Assembly: GCA_029880275.1 (NCBI GenBank)
Contig: JAOUOQ010000076.1
Span: 1 to 8,306 of the forward strand
Reading direction: 5' to 3'
Source of the DNA: Candidatus Aminicenantota bacterium
GTDB taxonomy: Bacteria > Acidobacteriota > B3-B38 > Guanabaribacteriales > B3-B38
Length of the DNA stretch: 8,306 nt
Position 1 is the stretch's first letter. Each line of letters starts with the position of its first letter. Shown here in pieces: positions 1-6,302 of this stretch. Under the pieces are notes generated by a model. The model had not been told where the DNA came from, did no database searches, and saw only the letters and a program-made list of their open reading frames with translations. Made by a program: the position numbers and the translations under genes.

Positions 1-33
1 TAATTTCAAGAATTTTCTTCTATTAAATGGCAT
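1..33 (-). CDS. N-terminus of a predicted Tat-exported protein (partial)
   Basis: Only the first 11 codons lie in the window; the gene continues past the left edge. The start is an ATG at 33-31 preceded by a near-perfect Shine-Dalgarno sequence (AGGAGGT) at a 6-base spacing, which makes a real start very likely despite the short length. The visible peptide is MPFNRRKFLKL, which contains the consensus twin-arginine core R-R-x-F-L-K near the N-terminus, as in substrates of the Tat pathway that exports folded proteins across the cytoplasmic membrane. The hydrophobic part of the signal and the mature protein are not visible, so the function is unknown. Tat substrates include cofactor-containing redox enzymes and some solute-binding proteins. 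The position downstream of a symporter gene on the same strand is compatible with co-expression, but the 200-base spacer could also hold a separate promoter. Confidence 0.75.
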   Translation of the reverse strand, partial: MPFNRRKFLKL

Positions 34-39
34 ATATTG

Positions 40-46
40 ACCTCCT
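40..46 (-). promoter_or_regulatory. Strong ribosome binding site of the Tat-signal gene
   Basis: On the minus strand this reads AGGAGGT, within GAGGAGGT, and lies 6 bases upstream of the ATG at 33-31. It is the main evidence that the 11-codon fragment at the left edge is a true gene start. Confidence 0.8.
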
Positions 47-47
47 C

Positions 48-72
48 GGTGAAACACACCCTAACCATAGGG
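48..72 (-). promoter_or_regulatory. Two overlapping small hairpins just upstream of the Tat gene RBS
   Basis: Two short inverted repeats share bases 59-60, so they cannot form together. One is GGTG/CACC (48-51 with 57-60, 5-base loop). The other is CCCTA/TAGGG (59-63 with 68-72, 4-base loop). They sit directly upstream of the ribosome binding site. Mutually exclusive helices at this place could modulate translation, but the stems are short and may be chance. I do not recognise a known riboswitch class. Confidence 0.25.
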
Positions 73-148
73 CATAACACCCGTTTTCCGGATTGGCTAT
101 TAGCTTCTATTTGTCAGCTTCTCCTCCTTCCGGTCTAATACAATCGTC

Positions 149-196
149 AAGCCAGCCCGGTATATTATGCGACCTTTCTATTCGCCGGGCAGGCTT
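149..196. repeat. Long GC-rich inverted repeat in the symporter-Tat gene spacer
   Basis: The 12-base arms 149-160 (AAGCCAGCCCGG) and 185-196 (CCGGGCAGGCTT) pair at 11 of 12 positions, with one A-A mismatch on the plus strand and a 24-base AT-rich centre. Read on the minus strand it would be a stable stem in the leader of the Tat gene or the trailer of the symporter. It lacks a U-tract on the minus side; on the plus side it is followed by CTTTTCG, but no plus-strand gene leads into it. Possible roles are an mRNA-stabilising or processing structure, a dispersed repeat, or a protein-binding site. The pairing is directly visible; the function is not known. Confidence 0.5.
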
Positions 197-216
197 TTCG
201 TTATCAATTCATATCC

Positions 217-233
217 AGAACCCATATGGTTCT
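217..233 (-). repeat. Small hairpin immediately after the symporter stop codon
   Basis: AGAACC (217-222) and GGTTCT (228-233) form a perfect 6-bp stem with a 5-base loop, directly next to the symporter TAA at 236-234. On the minus strand no run of T follows, so this is not a standard intrinsic terminator. It could protect the 3' end of the symporter message, or be chance. Confidence 0.3.
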
Positions 234-1646
234 TTAATCCATAAATGGCTTCAGCTGCTCTTCTCTGGGTGGCGAGGTGAGAAGACTCACAATGATAAAG
301 CTCCCCACGGAGACGACAAGAGCCGGGAATATAAGGGGAATACCATAGGGTTCGCCAAAATTCTTCAAGAGGAGGGCAACCACAGTGCCGGAGATAATGG
401 AGGTCAATCCTCCGGCGGTATTGGCTCTCTTCCAGAGGAATGCCCCTATCAGAGCCGGAGTAATAGCGACTCCATAGATGGTGTATGCGAAGAATGCCAT
501 CTCCAGAACCGAGGTGAGATACATAGCTAGTATAAAGGCCACCACCCCTAATACTAAAACAACAATCTTAGATAGGATAATCATCCTCCTCTGGGAAGCC
601 TTAGGGTTGATAAAGCGCTGATAGATATCTCTCATCACCGTGGTAGCAGGGCTGAGAAGGTAGTTGTTCCCCGTAGAAACCACCACCGCACAGGCTGCCG
701 CCAGAAGCAAAACACCAACTATCATCGGTAGACCATAGACAGCCGCATGCAGGATAACCGTATCGGGACGCTCAAGTGATGGGAATGCCGCCCTACCAAC
801 AACCGCCAGAGCGATGACCGCTGTTTCCACAATGACCACACCGACAATCCACATCAACACCGATTGCTTGGCTGCTTTGGCATCGCGGGCGGAGTAGAAC
901 TTCTGATACATACTCTGAACCCCAAGGAGAAGCAAGAAGGTAGAGAAGAAGAATCCGAGGGCTTTGAGCAAGGGTCGCTCTCCAAATTGATAATTGACAA
1001 GTGCAAAATGCTCAGTGGGAAGCTTGTCGGGTAGGGCTGCCCACCCGCCAACAAAGCTCAGCAGGAAGGGAACGGCAATAATAGTAGCCAGAACGATAAC
1101 AATCCCGTTGGATACATCAGTGTAAGCAACCGCAATCATCCCCGCCAGCGCAGTAAACAGGATTACAAAGCCAGCTGCGAGGAGTTGGCCGACCCCCACC
1201 GAAATTTTGTTACCAGTAACGATGTTTAGAATGTAACCCCCCGCTCTGAACTGGTAGCTCACAATGGCGGTAAAAGAGATAAGTACCGCAATACTGCCAA
1301 ACAGCCTGGCCCACTTGTTATATCGTGCTTCCAGTATGTCCCCGATGGTATATTGCCCGAACTTGCGGATTCTTCCCGAAATGAAATAGATGACCAGTAT
1401 GCCAAACCAGGCCCCCGCAGGCAACCAGAGGGCAGACCAGCCAGCCAGAAAACCAAACTCCGCCCCAGCAATAAAAGAGCCCGAGCCAATCCAGGTGCAA
1501 ATAAGAGTGAAAACCATCACCGTGGGCGAAAGTTTACGACCGGCAACCATGAAGTCCTCCTGGGTCTTCACCTTCTTAGCACGCCACATATTAAGCCCGA
1601 CCAGAACCAGAAGGTAGAGCAGAATGATATACAGATAGTAAATCAT
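234..1646 (-). CDS. Sodium:solute symporter, SSS family (LeuT fold), substrate unknown
   Basis: This is a 470-residue integral membrane protein predicted to take up a small organic solute together with Na+. Reading hydrophobicity by eye gives about 13 membrane segments, roughly at 4-20, 42-62, 72-90, 117-140, 154-176, 182-202, 228-247, 263-285, 301-325, 357-377, 380-405, 414-428 and 436-457, which is typical of the family. Family marks are the broken first core helix with TWIGSGSF (51-58), the AVAYTDV stretch (172-178), and STGNNYLLS (324-332) followed by RDIY (339-342). S324 and T325 match the small hydroxyl residues of the conserved Na2 site. The ATG start has AGGAGGT only 5 bases upstream. 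It lies 68 bases after a 2-hydroxyacid dehydrogenase, so a hydroxy- or keto-acid substrate is a reasonable guess, but the sequence does not fix it: the family also carries sugars, proline, pantothenate and monocarboxylates. No truncation is visible. Confidence 0.9.
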   Translation of the reverse strand: MIYYLYIILLYLLVLVGLNMWRAKKVKTQEDFMVAGRKLSPTVMVFTLICTWIGSGSFIAGAEFGFLAGWSALWLPAGAWFGILVIYFISGRIRKFGQYTIGDILEARYNKWARLFGSIAVLISFTAIVSYQFRAGGYILNIVTGNKISVGVGQLLAAGFVILFTALAGMIAVAYTDVSNGIVIVLATIIAVPFLLSFVGGWAALPDKLPTEHFALVNYQFGERPLLKALGFFFSTFLLLLGVQSMYQKFYSARDAKAAKQSVLMWIVGVVIVETAVIALAVVGRAAFPSLERPDTVILHAAVYGLPMIVGVLLLAAACAVVVSTGNNYLLSPATTVMRDIYQRFINPKASQRRMIILSKIVVLVLGVVAFILAMYLTSVLEMAFFAYTIYGVAITPALIGAFLWKRANTAGGLTSIISGTVVALLLKNFGEPYGIPLIFPALVVSVGSFIIVSLLTSPPREEQLKPFMD

Positions 1647-1661
1647 AGCAAACCTCCTCTC

Positions 1662-1683
1662 CTATCAGATACTTCATTGATAG
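1662..1683. repeat. Short inverted repeat upstream of the symporter RBS
   Basis: CTATCA (1662-1667) and TGATAG (1678-1683) are a perfect 6-bp inverted repeat with a 10-base spacer. It lies in the 68-base gap between the dehydrogenase stop and the symporter start, just upstream of the ribosome binding site. It could be a weak hairpin or an operator half-site pair; chance cannot be excluded. Confidence 0.25.
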
Positions 1684-1714
1684 TATGGAAACAGACCATT
1701 CAGCCTATTCTCCC

Positions 1715-2716
1715 TTAATAGCCTTCTTTTTTATCTACTACATTAATCAGCGGTTCGCCCTTGATATATTTGCTGAGATTGGAGCGAAATATATCCAATG
1801 CCCGCTCAAAATAGTATCGGCTTAGCCCAGCGATATGAGGTGTTATGATGACATTATCCATTCCGTAAAGGGGGCTCCCTTGTGGAAGGGGCTCCTCCTC
1901 AAAGACATCGAGTGCAGCTCCCGCAATTTTCCCCTCTTCAAGGGCTTTAATCAGAGCTTTCTCCTGTATGATTTTACCACGGCTGATATTAACCAGATAG
2001 GCACTCCTCTTCATCAGAGCAAGCTCCCCTTTTCCTATCAACCCACGGGTTCTGGATGTCAAAGGCACGGATATCACCACCCAATCAGCTCCCTTCAGCA
2101 GAAGGGGTAGCTCTTCTGGGGGAAGGAGCTGGTCCACGCCCTCTGGCAGCTCTCTGAGTGAATGCCTTCTGGTGGCTATTACCCTCATACCGAAGCAGTT
2201 AGCTCTCTTTGCTATCTCTCGCCCGATGCTCCCCAACCCGATGATGCCCATGGTCTTGCCGTATAGCTCATCAAATTGATGTACTCCTTCCAGCATTCCT
2301 TCTGTCCCCCACTCTCCTCTTATTTGATATTTAACCGCTAAGGGCAGCTTGCGGAGCAGAGAAAGGATTAAGCCCATGGCATGCTCTGCAGCGGGGATGG
2401 AGTGAATCCCTTGGCAGTTGGTCAGTATCATAGGGCTGTCAATAATCTCCTTATGAAGGCTACCACCCACCCCAGCGGCGGCCACATGGACCCACTTCAG
2501 CCTCCGGGCTCGCAAAAAAACCTCCCTGGGCAGCCTCCAGCCAAAAAGGATATCTACTTCTTCTATCCGCCTCTCCAGCTCTTCCTGGCTGTCAGCTCTT
2601 TCTATGTCTACCGAGGCAAACTCATTCCTCAGGGAGGCTACCATACTCTCTGGAAGATTCCAGGGGGAGAGCTTGTGGTAAAGGGCTATTAAGACCTTGA
2701 GCCTCTTTTCTGCCAA
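1715..2716 (-). CDS. D-2-hydroxyacid dehydrogenase (GhrA/GhrB-like, probably NADP(H)-preferring)
   Basis: This 333-residue cytoplasmic oxidoreductase interconverts a 2-keto acid and a D-2-hydroxy acid. A flavodoxin-like substrate domain (about 1-105 plus the C-terminal end) surrounds a Rossmann nucleotide domain (about 106-293). The dinucleotide loop is GLGSIG (160-165). The family catalytic triad is present: R246 in NISRG, E275 in DVFEEEP, and H294 in TPHIAG. At the end of the second Rossmann strand, where NAD-specific members carry Asp, this protein has ATRR (181-184); Arg there usually goes with NADP(H). It is too short for a C-terminal ACT domain, so it is not a full-length 3-phosphoglycerate dehydrogenase. 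The start is TTG: an in-frame TAG lies two codons upstream, and the next Met (M25) would remove the first beta strand. Glyoxylate, hydroxypyruvate or a branched keto acid are candidate substrates; the true one is unknown. It sits between metG (84-base gap) and the symporter. Confidence 0.88.
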   Translation of the reverse strand: MAEKRLKVLIALYHKLSPWNLPESMVASLRNEFASVDIERADSQEELERRIEEVDILFGWRLPREVFLRARRLKWVHVAAAGVGGSLHKEIIDSPMILTNCQGIHSIPAAEHAMGLILSLLRKLPLAVKYQIRGEWGTEGMLEGVHQFDELYGKTMGIIGLGSIGREIAKRANCFGMRVIATRRHSLRELPEGVDQLLPPEELPLLLKGADWVVISVPLTSRTRGLIGKGELALMKRSAYLVNISRGKIIQEKALIKALEEGKIAGAALDVFEEEPLPQGSPLYGMDNVIITPHIAGLSRYYFERALDIFRSNLSKYIKGEPLINVVDKKEGY

Positions 2717-2728
2717 TCCCTATCCTTT
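2714..2728 (-). promoter_or_regulatory. TTG start codon and RBS that fix the dehydrogenase start
   Basis: The start codon is TTG at 2716-2714. AAAGG (2728-2724) lies 7 bases upstream. An in-frame TAG (2722-2720) rules out any longer N-terminus, and no ATG occurs before codon 25, so TTG is the best start. A TTG start with a modest ribosome binding site suggests moderate translation. Confidence 0.7.
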
Positions 2729-2741
2729 TGCCTTTTAAAGC

Positions 2742-2768
2742 TTAACAATGAACATATTAGATTGTTAA
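2742..2768. repeat. AT-rich 8-bp inverted repeat upstream of the dehydrogenase
   Basis: TTAACAAT (2742-2749) and ATTGTTAA (2761-2768) form a perfect 8-bp inverted repeat with an 11-base spacer. It lies in the 84-base gap between metG and the dehydrogenase, about 25 bases before the TTG start. The arms are AT-rich with no T-run behind them, which fits a dimeric regulator's operator better than a terminator. This is inference; no known operator consensus was recognised. Confidence 0.4.
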
Positions 2769-2770
2769 TA

Positions 2771-2793
2771 CCTTGTATGAGCGGACAACAAGG
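2771..2793. repeat. 6-bp inverted repeat just after the metG stop
   Basis: CCTTGT (2771-2776) and ACAAGG (2788-2793) are perfect 6-bp arms with an 11-base spacer, the same spacer length as the neighbouring AT-rich repeat at 2742-2768. It begins 7 bases past the metG stop in the direction of transcription. The hairpin would be weak and lacks a U-tract, so a terminator role is doubtful. Confidence 0.3.
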
Positions 2794-2800
2794 ATGCTCT

Positions 2801-4333
2801 TTATTCTCTTTCCTCAATTCTGGGGAAGAGAGCCTGTTCGGGTTTTACCACAGTATCTGAAGGAATTTTTCCCCATTCCTCCAGCTCCTTGAAAGTTGCT
2901 TTTTCGAAATCGGATGCCAGTCCTAACTGTTGCCACACCTCTCTGGTTTTCACCGGCATTATCGGCTTCAGCAAGATGGTGACCTGTCTTATAGCCTCTA
3001 TAAGATTGAAGAGAACTTCGGCTAACCTCTCACCTTTCGTGGTGTCCTTAGCTAAAAGCCAGGGCTTATGGCTATCAATGTACAGGTTGGCTCCTCGAAT
3101 CAGTTCCCAGGCCACCCTAACTCCCTGGTGGAGCTGATAGCTCTCCATCGCTTGCTGGTAGCGAGCTAACAAACCATCAGCTATATCCTGGAGGTAAGTA
3201 TCATCGGAAGCTTTGGTTGGGAGGACTACCCTCCCCTTTTGATATTTGTCAACCATGGTCAGGCTTCGGGAGACCAGATTGCCATAGTCGTTAGCAAGGT
3301 CGGAGTTGAATCTCTCTTTAAAGCGCTCCAGAGAGAAGTCCCCATCCCTATCGAAGGGTATCTCGCTTATGAGAAAATATCTGAGAGGGTCCGCACCATA
3401 GGATTCCGCCAATCGGAGGGGATCGAGTATGGTACCGGTGGTCTTGCTCATTTTCTCGCCCCGGAGCTTAACGAAGCCGTGCCCGAAGATAGACTTAGGG
3501 AGTGGTATGTCGGCGCTGAGCAGCATCGCAGGCCAGATGATGCAATGAAAACGAGTAATATCCTTCCCAATGATGTGGAGGTCTGCAGGCCAATACCTGC
3601 GGTATCTTTTCGAGTCATCACTAAAGCCTACCCCGGAGAGATAGTTTATCAGGGCATCGAACCAGACATAGACCACACTTTCCTTATCAAAAGGCAAAGG
3701 TATCCCCCATAGGGTCCCCGAACGAGAGATGCTTATATCCTCAAGACCACTCTTCAGCACGCTCACTATCTCATTTCGCCTCACCTCAGGGAGGACAAAT
3801 TCAGGATGTTCCTCTATATGGTGCAGCAGCTGCTCTCCGTACTTTGAAAGAGAGAAGAAATAGTTCTCTTCTGTTATCCAGCCGGGAATGGTACCATGTG
3901 AAGGGCATTTTCCATCTGTTAAATCTTTACTCTGGTAAAAAGCCTCACAGGAGACGCAATACCACCCCTGATACTTCCCCTTGTAAATATCCCCTTTCTT
4001 GTGAATCTTCTGCAGCAACTCATTGACTGTGGAGATGTGACGAGGGTCGGTGGTGCGGATGAAATCATCGAAGGATATGTGCAGCATCTCCCAGGTGAGA
4101 CGAAATTCCTCCTCCATCTGGTCGCAATAGTCCATCACATCGAGGTTCAGTTCCTTTGCCCGGGCGGCTACATTCTGGCTGTGTTCGTCATTGCCCATGA
4201 GGAAATAGGTATCGTAGCCCTGCAGCCTCTTGTAACGGGCGATTACATCGGCAGCAATCTTCTCATAGGCAGTGCCCAAGTGGGGCTTGCTGTTCACATA
4301 ATCAATGGCAGTGGTGAGGTAAAACTTTGGCAT
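2801..4333 (-). CDS. metG: Methionyl-tRNA synthetase, class I, without C-terminal tRNA-binding domain
   Basis: This 510-residue cytoplasmic enzyme charges tRNA-Met with methionine. The N-terminal Rossmann catalytic domain shows the HIGH-type motif as HLGT (18-21) and the second signature as KMSKT (294-298). A connective-peptide zinc site is visible as C126-x2-C129 and C143-x2-H146, the single-knuckle arrangement of Thermus-type MetRS. The helical anticodon-binding domain covers about 340-490, with NDYGNLVSR (348-356) at its start. The chain ends at FPRIEERE, which is the linker where many bacterial MetRS continue into a Trbp111-like domain; that domain is absent here. The dimerisation and tRNA-binding helper may therefore be missing or encoded elsewhere. 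It lies 60 bases after bshA on the same strand. AGGGAG is found 11 bases upstream of the ATG. The leader is too short for a T-box, so no tRNA-sensing control is visible next to the gene. Confidence 0.97.
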   Translation of the reverse strand: MPKFYLTTAIDYVNSKPHLGTAYEKIAADVIARYKRLQGYDTYFLMGNDEHSQNVAARAKELNLDVMDYCDQMEEEFRLTWEMLHISFDDFIRTTDPRHISTVNELLQKIHKKGDIYKGKYQGWYCVSCEAFYQSKDLTDGKCPSHGTIPGWITEENYFFSLSKYGEQLLHHIEEHPEFVLPEVRRNEIVSVLKSGLEDISISRSGTLWGIPLPFDKESVVYVWFDALINYLSGVGFSDDSKRYRRYWPADLHIIGKDITRFHCIIWPAMLLSADIPLPKSIFGHGFVKLRGEKMSKTTGTILDPLRLAESYGADPLRYFLISEIPFDRDGDFSLERFKERFNSDLANDYGNLVSRSLTMVDKYQKGRVVLPTKASDDTYLQDIADGLLARYQQAMESYQLHQGVRVAWELIRGANLYIDSHKPWLLAKDTTKGERLAEVLFNLIEAIRQVTILLKPIMPVKTREVWQQLGLASDFEKATFKELEEWGKIPSDTVVKPEQALFPRIEERE

Positions 4334-4393
4334 CGGTCTTTTCTCTCCCTTTTAAATCGGATGCTTTAACTCTGCTATACTACTAACAAAAAG

Positions 4394-5530
4394 TTATCCC
4401 TCTGCTTTGGTCTTCTGCAATATACTAATATAATATTGCTCGTATTGATTGACAATAGATTTTAAGGAAAAATAGTCCAGCACCCTTTTCCTTCCCTTCG
4501 ACCCCATCTCCCTTCTGAGGGATTCATTCTGAAGCAGCATAAGTGAATAATCATACATGGTTTTAATGTCGCCTACCTCGCAGAGGAAACCGACCTCGCC
4601 GTGGTTAACCACCTCGGGTAATCCTCCTACTCGGGTGGCAATCACTGGCACCTCGCAGGCCATGGCTTCCAGAGCCACCAGACCGAAGCTCTCGATCTCG
4701 CTGGGTAGCAACATGAGGTCGCTATTGTTGAGCAGCTGAGTGATGGCATTTTGCTTCCCCAGGAAATGAACCGAGGAGATAATCCCTTTCTGTCTACACA
4801 GCTGTTCGGTTTTAGCCCTCTCCGGTCCGTCCCCCACCAGTAGGAGCTGGCAAGGGATGGCTTTCTGAAGAAGATAAAACACCTCTACTACATCCGCCAA
4901 CCGCTTTAAGGGTCGGAAGTTGGAGATGTGTATCAGCACCCTCTCCCCTTTTTCCTTAGCTCCTTTTGGACAGGGGGGCACCGATTTCCGTCGGAACTTC
5001 TGGATGTCTACAAAATTGGGAATGACCTCTATCTCCTTGGTGACCCCCAACTTCTCAATCGTAGTCTGCTTTAGGTAATGAGAGACTGCAGTCAGCCCAT
5101 CGCTTTGCTCCATACTCAGTCTGGCAACCGGCAAGTAGGCTGGGTTTTTTCCTACTATTGTGATGTCTGTCCCGTGTAGAGTAGTGACTATTTTAAAACT
5201 TTTAGGAGGGGGTATCTCCCGGCCTAAAAAAGCGCTGGTGGCATGAGGTATCGCGTAATGAACATGCAGCAGTTCAAGCTTCCTATACTCGGCCACTTCG
5301 GCTATTTTGGTGGCCAGCGCTAAAGAATAAGGGGGATACTGAAACAGAGGGTAGGTCGGGACCTCCACCTCGTGAAAGAAAACCCTCTCCTGGAAGCTAT
5401 TCAGGCGTTGGGGAACGGAGTAGCTAATAAAGTGAACATTATGACCTCGCCGTGCCATTTCCTGACCCAGCTCGGTGGCTACGACCCCGCTCCCTCCATA
5501 GGTTGGATAGCAGACTATCCCAAGGTTCAT
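4394..5530 (-). CDS. bshA: N-acetyl-alpha-D-glucosaminyl L-malate synthase (BshA)
   Basis: BshA catalyses the first step of bacillithiol synthesis, transferring GlcNAc from UDP-GlcNAc to L-malate. It is a GT-B fold, GT4-family retaining glycosyltransferase of 378 residues, close to the roughly 377 of the B. subtilis enzyme. N-terminal domain marks are the glycine-rich loop YGGSGVVATELG (11-22), HVHYAIPHA (89-97) and LHGTDIT (118-124). C-terminal domain marks are SNFRPLKR (203-210), VGDGPE (232-237) and the EX7E motif from E280 to E288, followed by PVIATRVGGLPEV (295-307). The combination HYAIPHA plus LHGTDIT separates BshA from general GT4 proteins. The inter-domain linker holds an unusual proline/cysteine stretch, PPCPKGAKEKGE (185-196). 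The ATG lies 21 bases after the bshB1 stop, with GGAGGAG upstream, so translation as part of one message is expected. Confidence 0.95.
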   Translation of the reverse strand: MNLGIVCYPTYGGSGVVATELGQEMARRGHNVHFISYSVPQRLNSFQERVFFHEVEVPTYPLFQYPPYSLALATKIAEVAEYRKLELLHVHYAIPHATSAFLGREIPPPKSFKIVTTLHGTDITIVGKNPAYLPVARLSMEQSDGLTAVSHYLKQTTIEKLGVTKEIEVIPNFVDIQKFRRKSVPPCPKGAKEKGERVLIHISNFRPLKRLADVVEVFYLLQKAIPCQLLLVGDGPERAKTEQLCRQKGIISSVHFLGKQNAITQLLNNSDLMLLPSEIESFGLVALEAMACEVPVIATRVGGLPEVVNHGEVGFLCEVGDIKTMYDYSLMLLQNESLRREMGSKGRKRVLDYFSLKSIVNQYEQYYISILQKTKAEG

Positions 5531-5551
5531 CCTACTAATGCTCCTCCTCTC

Positions 5552-6289
5552 TCATCTCCCAGGAGTATTGAAAACCCTCTCCGGGGAGATGTTTCGGAAG
5601 AAGTCAACCGGGTCATCCACCTCCAGCGCCTCCTTAACAATGAAAGGCTCCCCATATTCCACCCCTATCAGAGAACCATAATAGCGGGAAATGTTTTTTA
5701 TGGTTTCCAAGAAATAGCCGGTATCGACCACCCCGGGCACCCCAGCCTCTTCTGAGAACTGGGACTTATAAGCCATTATAGACTCCCATTTGATATGAAA
5801 ATATGGAGTAATATCCACCACAAAGGAAGGGGTAAACTCGGAGCGGCAGCGATAATAGATAACCCTCTTGGGGCGGAAGGGTGGCTCCCCGGTCTCTATC
5901 TTTACCAGTCCCGAATAAAAGGCAGCCTCGCTGACCAGTTGGCTGCAGTGCGCATGGTCGTAGTGTCGACACCTCCAGTAGGGGACAAAGATTATGAGGG
6001 GACGGTATCTGCGGAGGAGGCGGATAATCTTCAGCTTGTTCTCCTTATTGATCTCAATATTTCCATCAGGCAGCCCCAGATTCTCTCTCACCGATAAGCC
6101 CATTATCTCTCCCGCCTGAGCTGCCTCTACTTTGCGCTGCTCAGCGGTACCCCTTGTTCCCAGCTCCCCTTGGGTAAGGTCTATAGCCCCCACGCGGTAA
6201 CCTTTTTTCACCGATTTGATTATGGTTCCGCTGCAAGTGAGCTCAATATCGTCCGGGTGTGCGGCAAAGGCTAAAATATCTAACTCCAT
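5552..6289 (-). CDS. bshB1: GlcNAc-malate deacetylase, bacillithiol pathway (BshB1)
   Basis: BshB1 removes the acetyl group from GlcNAc-malate to give GlcN-malate, the second step to bacillithiol. It is a 245-residue zinc-dependent PIG-L/LmbE-type deacetylase. The N-terminal AHPDD motif (10-14) supplies H11 and D14 as metal ligands and D13 as the general base, by comparison with the B. cereus enzyme. The distal motif RHYDH (108-112) supplies H112 as third ligand and H109 as the catalytic His; a Tyr replaces the usual Pro of HPDH. DLTQGELGTRGT (37-48) and the C-terminal GVEYGEPF (209-216) match BshB1 rather than the broader LmbE group. It starts 13 bases after bshC with AAGG inside the end of bshC, and is followed by bshA, as in the ypjG-ypjH pair of B. 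subtilis. The bsh context makes a mycothiol or amide-hydrolase (Bca) role unlikely. Confidence 0.93.
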   Translation of the reverse strand: MELDILAFAAHPDDIELTCSGTIIKSVKKGYRVGAIDLTQGELGTRGTAEQRKVEAAQAGEIMGLSVRENLGLPDGNIEINKENKLKIIRLLRRYRPLIIFVPYWRCRHYDHAHCSQLVSEAAFYSGLVKIETGEPPFRPKRVIYYRCRSEFTPSFVVDITPYFHIKWESIMAYKSQFSEEAGVPGVVDTGYFLETIKNISRYYGSLIGVEYGEPFIVKEALEVDDPVDFFRNISPERVFNTPGR

Positions 6290-6302
6290 TATCCTGTGCC
6301 CT

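Noticed and set aside
217..233. Intrinsic terminator after the symporter
   Set aside because: The 6-bp stem is followed on the minus strand by GGATATGAATTG with no U-tract.
93..530. A 145-codon open frame on the plus strand over the spacer and the symporter 3' end
   Set aside because: Low-complexity composition, no ribosome binding site or family motif; most of it is antisense to the symporter.
1861..1905. Imperfect G/C-rich direct repeat (GGAGCCCCTT-like) inside the dehydrogenase gene
   Set aside because: It encodes the conserved EPLP and SPLY segments beside the catalytic Glu, so protein constraint explains it.
1715..2716. Dehydrogenase as the supplier of malate for BshA
   Set aside because: BshA uses L-malate, whereas this family acts on D-2-hydroxy acids; the genes are also separated by metG, so a direct metabolic link is not supported.
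3239..3712. A 157-codon open frame on the plus strand
   Set aside because: It is antisense to the catalytic core of metG, including the KMSKT region, has no family-like motifs, and mirrors a well supported protein.
4001..4369. A 122-codon plus-strand open frame with some hydrophobic stretches
   Set aside because: It is antisense to the N-terminal part of metG; the hydrophobicity comes from the opposite-strand codons.
4334..4393. Possible T-box or other riboswitch in front of metG
   Set aside because: Only 60 bases separate bshA and metG, too short for a T-box, and no T-box sequence or terminator hairpin is present.
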